Source of the DNA: Bacillota bacterium
Lineage (GTDB): Bacteria > Bacillota > Bacilli > Paenibacillales > Paenibacillaceae
Direction of reading: 5' to 3'
NCBI GenBank assembly: GCA_023386495.1
Contig: JAEWJS010000077.1
Coordinates: 1 to 42,223, forward strand
DNA length: 42,223 nucleotides
In this document: positions 39,566-42,223 of the stretch, piece after piece
Numbering within the stretch: position 1 is the first letter of the stretch
How the letters are laid out: the number at the start of each line of letters is the position of its first letter
Position numbers and translations under genes: made by a program
Notes under the pieces: model-generated
The model's input: the letters and a program-made list of their open reading frames with translations, nothing else
What the model was told of the DNA's origin: nothing
The model's database searches: none

Positions 39566-39594
39566 TTGTATTCGCACATCGGGTGTGGTACAAT
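39566..39594 (+). promoter_or_regulatory. secG promoter
   Basis: TTGTAT (39566-39571) and TACAAT (39589-39594) are 17 nt apart, and TGG before the -10 makes it an extended -10. It lies 76 nt upstream of secG. Confidence 0.75.
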
Positions 39595-39669
39595 AATCTT
39601 GCTGTTTTTTCGCCGCCTTTTACATAGGTATGCGGTGGGACGGATTACTCCTGATTAGGAGGTGGAACT

Positions 39670-39906
39670 GTGGAAATCGCATTGAAAATCGTGTTAATTA
39701 TATTCTCAATCGGCCTGATTACGGTCGTTCTTCTGCAGAAGGGGAAGAGTGCAGGGCTGTCCGGCGCTATTACCGGCGGTGCTGAGCATCTCTTCGGCAA
39801 GCAGAAAGCACGCGGGCTGGATCTGTTCTTGCAACGTCTGACGGTCGGTCTGGCAGTAGGCTTCTTCTTGCTGTCGCTGTTCGTCGCTTACTTCGTACAG
39901 AAGTAA
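39670..39906 (+). CDS. secG: Preprotein translocase subunit SecG
   Basis: Small membrane subunit of the SecYEG channel. The 78-residue protein has two membrane helices (about 4-22 and 55-75) with the conserved loop LLQKGKSAGLSGAITGGAEHLFGKQKARGLD between them (key parts: QKGKSAGLSGA, then GGAEHLFGK). The start is GTG at 39670 after TTAGGAGGTGG. secG precedes rnr as in other Bacillales, but it has its own promoter and terminator. Confidence 0.95.
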   Translation: MEIALKIVLIIFSIGLITVVLLQKGKSAGLSGAITGGAEHLFGKQKARGLDLFLQRLTVGLAVGFFLLSLFVAYFVQK

Positions 39907-39921
39907 TCATCATTTCGAGAG

Positions 39922-39948
39922 ACGAGCCTTCGTGGCTCGTTTTTTTTG
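39922..39948 (+). terminator. Terminator of secG
   Basis: A perfect 7-bp stem ACGAGCC/GGCTCGT with a TTCGT loop and eight T. Confidence 0.92.
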
Positions 39949-39975
39949 TTTTTGCAGGATAAACGGATGCATTCC

Positions 39976-40005
39976 TTGCATTTCGTGTATACTACATGGT
40001 ATATG
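39976..40005 (+). promoter_or_regulatory. Possible rnr promoter
   Basis: TTGCAT (39976-39981) and TATATG (40000-40005, preceded by TGG) are 18 nt apart, after the secG terminator. Confidence 0.5.
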
Positions 40006-40067
40006 CAATTGATACAGACCGCAGAGCAGCCTTCGCACGTGCATGCGGCATTATGGGGTGAGCTGAC

Positions 40068-42223
40068 TTGGCAACGGAGCAGGAATTGCTCGATTGGATG
40101 CGGGAAACGGCGTATAAGCCGATGACTTATCAAGAATTGGAACAGCACTTCGGCATCGACGATGCGGCGGAATTCAAGGACTTCCTGAAGCTGCTTAACG
40201 AGCTCGAGGAAGCAGGCAAGATTATACGGACGCGCAATGACCGCTACGGCGTGCCGGAGCGGATGAATCTCGTGCGCGGACGCGTGCAGGCGCATGCGAA
40301 GGGGTTCGCCTTCTTGATCCCGGACGATCGGGCGCATTCGGACGTCTACTTGCATGCCAATGATTTGAAATCCGCGATGAACGGCGATATCGTGCTGGTG
40401 CGCGTCACGTCGCAGAGCGAGGGCGGCGGGCGGATGGAAGGCGAGGTCGTGCGCGTCGTGCAGCGGGCCGTCACCCGCGTAGTCGGCACGTTCGAGCATC
40501 ATGAATCGTTCGGGTTCGTTATCCCGGACGACAAGCGGATCAACCGCGACCTGTTCATTCCGCGCGAAGCCTTCCATGGTGCCGTGACCGGCCAAAAGGT
40601 CGTCGCGAACATCGTGACGTATCCGGAGGGGCGTTCGGCGGCGACAGGCGAAATTATAGAGATTCTCGGTCATAAGGACGATCCCGGCGTCGACATTCTG
40701 TCGATCATTCGCAAGCATCAGCTGCCCGAAGGCTTCCCGGACGAAGTGTTGGCTGAGGCGGAGGCTGCTCCGGATGCAATCACGGAAGAAGAGATCGTAA
40801 GCCAAGGCCGGCGCGACCTGCGCGACCGGGTCATCGTGACGATCGACGGGGAAGATGCGAAGGACTTGGACGATGCGGTCAACGTCGAGCTGCTGCCGAA
40901 CGGCAACTTCTTGCTCGGCGTACATATCGCGGATGTCGGCTATTACGTGCGGGAACGCTCGGAGCTTGACGAAGAGGCCTATCGGCGCGGGACAAGCGTC
41001 TATCTCGTCGACCGCGTCATTCCGATGCTGCCTCACCGGTTGTCGAACGGCATCTGCTCGCTCAATCCGCAGGTGGACCGGCTGACGATGTCCTGCGAGA
41101 TGGAGTTCGAAGCGGGCACGCTGAAGCGCGTGCGGCATGACGTGTTCACGAGCGTCATCAAGACGAAGGAGCGCATGACGTATTCGAACGTGCGCAAGAT
41201 CTTGGTGGACGACGACGCGGAGCTGAAGGAGCGCTATGCCGACCTCGTCGACATGTTCAAGCTGATGGAGAAGCTGGCCATGGGGCTGCGTTCGAAGCGG
41301 ATGAAGCGGGGCGCGATCGATTTTGATTTTCAAGAGTCGAAAATCTTGGTCGATGAGAACGGCAAGCCGACGGACATCGTGAAGCGCGAGCGCTCGGTGG
41401 CGGAGCAGATCATTGAGGAGTTCATGCTGGCGGCGAACGAGACGGTGGCCGAGCATTTCCACTGGCTGCGCGTGCCGTTCCTGTATCGGATCCACGAGAA
41501 TCCGGATGCGGAGAAGCTGCTGACGTTCGTGCAGTTCGCGTCCAACTTCGGCTACGTTGTGAAGGGTAAGGGCAATGCGGTGCATCCGCGGGCATTGCAG
41601 GACCTGCTGGAGCAGATCCGCGGGGCGAAGGAAGAAACGGTCATCTCGACGATGATGCTGCGTTCGATGAAGCAGGCGAAGTATGATGCCGAGAGTCTCG
41701 GCCACTTCGGTCTGGCGGCCGAGTTCTATTCGCACTTCACTTCGCCGATCCGGCGCTACCCGGACCTGGTCATTCATCGCGTCATGCGCGAGGTGCTCGA
41801 GAACGGCGGCACGCTGCCGCAAGCGCGCTTGGAGTACTTGCATTCCCGGATGCCGGAGATTGCGCAGCACTCGTCCGAGCGGGAGCGAGTCGCGGTCGAT
41901 GCGGAGCGCGACACGGAGCAGCTGAAGAAATGCGAGTACATGCTCGATAAGGTCGGCGAGGAATTCAATGGGATCATTAGCAGCGTGACGAGCTTCGGCA
42001 TGTTCATCGAGCTCGAGAACACGGTGGAGGGCTTGATCCGTCTGAGCGACCTGACGGACGACTATTACCACTTCCATGAGCTGCATATGGCATTGATCGG
42101 CGAGCGCACGTCGAAGATCTACCGGATCGGCGACGAGATCAAGGTGCGCGTGGAACGCGTCAGCATGTCGGAGCATACGATCGACTTCGGGCTCGTCGAT
42201 ATGAAGCCGCGCAGCAACGGCGG
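40068..42223 (+). CDS. rnr: Ribonuclease R (3' end beyond the window)
   Basis: Processive 3'-5' exoribonuclease of the RNase II/RNB family, which degrades structured RNA and acts with tmRNA. The frame is open from TTG 40068 to the window edge (718 codons; the family is usually ~750-800). It has an N-terminal HTH-like domain (~1-70), two cold-shock domains (RGRVQAHAKGFAFLIPDD at ~65 onward), the RNB catalytic domain with EDAKDLDDAV (~262-271) holding the metal-binding Asp residues, SHFTSPIRRYPDL (~545), and an S1 domain starting near 631 (NGIISSVTSFGMFIEL). TTG follows GGGGTGAG. Confidence 0.95.
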   Translation, partial: MATEQELLDWMRETAYKPMTYQELEQHFGIDDAAEFKDFLKLLNELEEAGKIIRTRNDRYGVPERMNLVRGRVQAHAKGFAFLIPDDRAHSDVYLHANDLKSAMNGDIVLVRVTSQSEGGGRMEGEVVRVVQRAVTRVVGTFEHHESFGFVIPDDKRINRDLFIPREAFHGAVTGQKVVANIVTYPEGRSAATGEIIEILGHKDDPGVDILSIIRKHQLPEGFPDEVLAEAEAAPDAITEEEIVSQGRRDLRDRVIVTIDGEDAKDLDDAVNVELLPNGNFLLGVHIADVGYYVRERSELDEEAYRRGTSVYLVDRVIPMLPHRLSNGICSLNPQVDRLTMSCEMEFEAGTLKRVRHDVFTSVIKTKERMTYSNVRKILVDDDAELKERYADLVDMFKLMEKLAMGLRSKRMKRGAIDFDFQESKILVDENGKPTDIVKRERSVAEQIIEEFMLAANETVAEHFHWLRVPFLYRIHENPDAEKLLTFVQFASNFGYVVKGKGNAVHPRALQDLLEQIRGAKEETVISTMMLRSMKQAKYDAESLGHFGLAAEFYSHFTSPIRRYPDLVIHRVMREVLENGGTLPQARLEYLHSRMPEIAQHSSERERVAVDAERDTEQLKKCEYMLDKVGEEFNGIISSVTSFGMFIELENTVEGLIRLSDLTDDYYHFHELHMALIGERTSKIYRIGDEIKVRVERVSMSEHTIDFGLVDMKPRSNG

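Noticed and set aside
39888..42176. 762-codon minus-strand ORF
   Set aside because: It is antisense to rnr, and its sequence is Arg/His/Asp-rich low-complexity typical of the shadow of GC-rich coding DNA; rnr has clear domains.

Overview
The window (42,223 bp, roughly mid-50s % GC by eye) looks like a chromosomal segment of a low-G+C-lineage Firmicute of the order Bacillales, most likely Paenibacillaceae (Paenibacillus/Cohnella-like). This rests on gene order: hprK-lgt-ppaX-yvoF, a his operon with hisZ plus short-form hisG, then a TPR gene-trxB-rapZ-yvcK-whiA-crh-clpP, a tRNA-Arg, cggR-gapA-pgk-tpiA-gpmI-eno and secG-rnr all follow the arrangement known from Bacillus subtilis. An Sda-type sporulation checkpoint gene supports an endospore former. 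The genus is an inference.

Layout. 1-879: 3' end of a 23S rRNA, no recognisable 5S rRNA, six tRNAs (Met, Val, Asp, Phe, Tyr, Lys) and a terminator. 950-4325: a TagO/WecA-type glycolipid initiating transferase, a PucR-type regulator and a shared sugar-ABC ATPase (UgpC/MsmX). 4486-7660: hprK-lgt-ppaX-yvoF, overlapping genes in one operon. 7783-11814: an accessory island between yvoF and hisZ with a TetR regulator plus APH-like kinase (coupled) and a PadR regulator plus HAAS-SEDS membrane protein (coupled), then an exported protein of unknown function. 11943-20278: his operon hisZ-G-D-B-H-F-IE-J followed by a diverged prs paralogue; hisA is not where it is expected. 20407-28287: TPR/HTH protein, trxB, glucokinase, rapZ-yvcK-whiA and a Crh/HPr-like protein. 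28430-29749 (minus strand): Sda, clpP and tRNA-Arg. 29991-37192: the CggR-controlled lower glycolysis operon. 37844-42223: a DinB-family protein (minus), a sugar-phosphate isomerase/epimerase-like TIM barrel, secG, and RNase R running off the window edge.

The genes join carbon-catabolite signalling (HPr kinase, Crh/HPr, sugar-ABC ATPase, glucokinase, YvcK, CggR and glycolysis) with housekeeping (his, trxB, clpP, secG, rnr). Several regulatory sites are readable directly: a CggR operator with the canonical spacing just downstream of the cggR promoter, a CtsR box covering the clpP -35 box, and clustered palindromes at the tetR promoter.

Three of the four gene-free stretches longer than 300 bp carry conspicuous symmetric DNA: a nested palindrome at 15413-15582, a 204-bp element with 43-nt inverted arms at 23449-23652, a 129-nt hairpin followed by a second hairpin and terminator at 37259-37489, and an array of about 22-bp dyads repeated every ~51 bp at 37544-37769. 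These, the missing hisA, the His15-bearing protein at the crh locus, the N-terminally extended Sda and the HAAS-SEDS fusion are the most unusual points.
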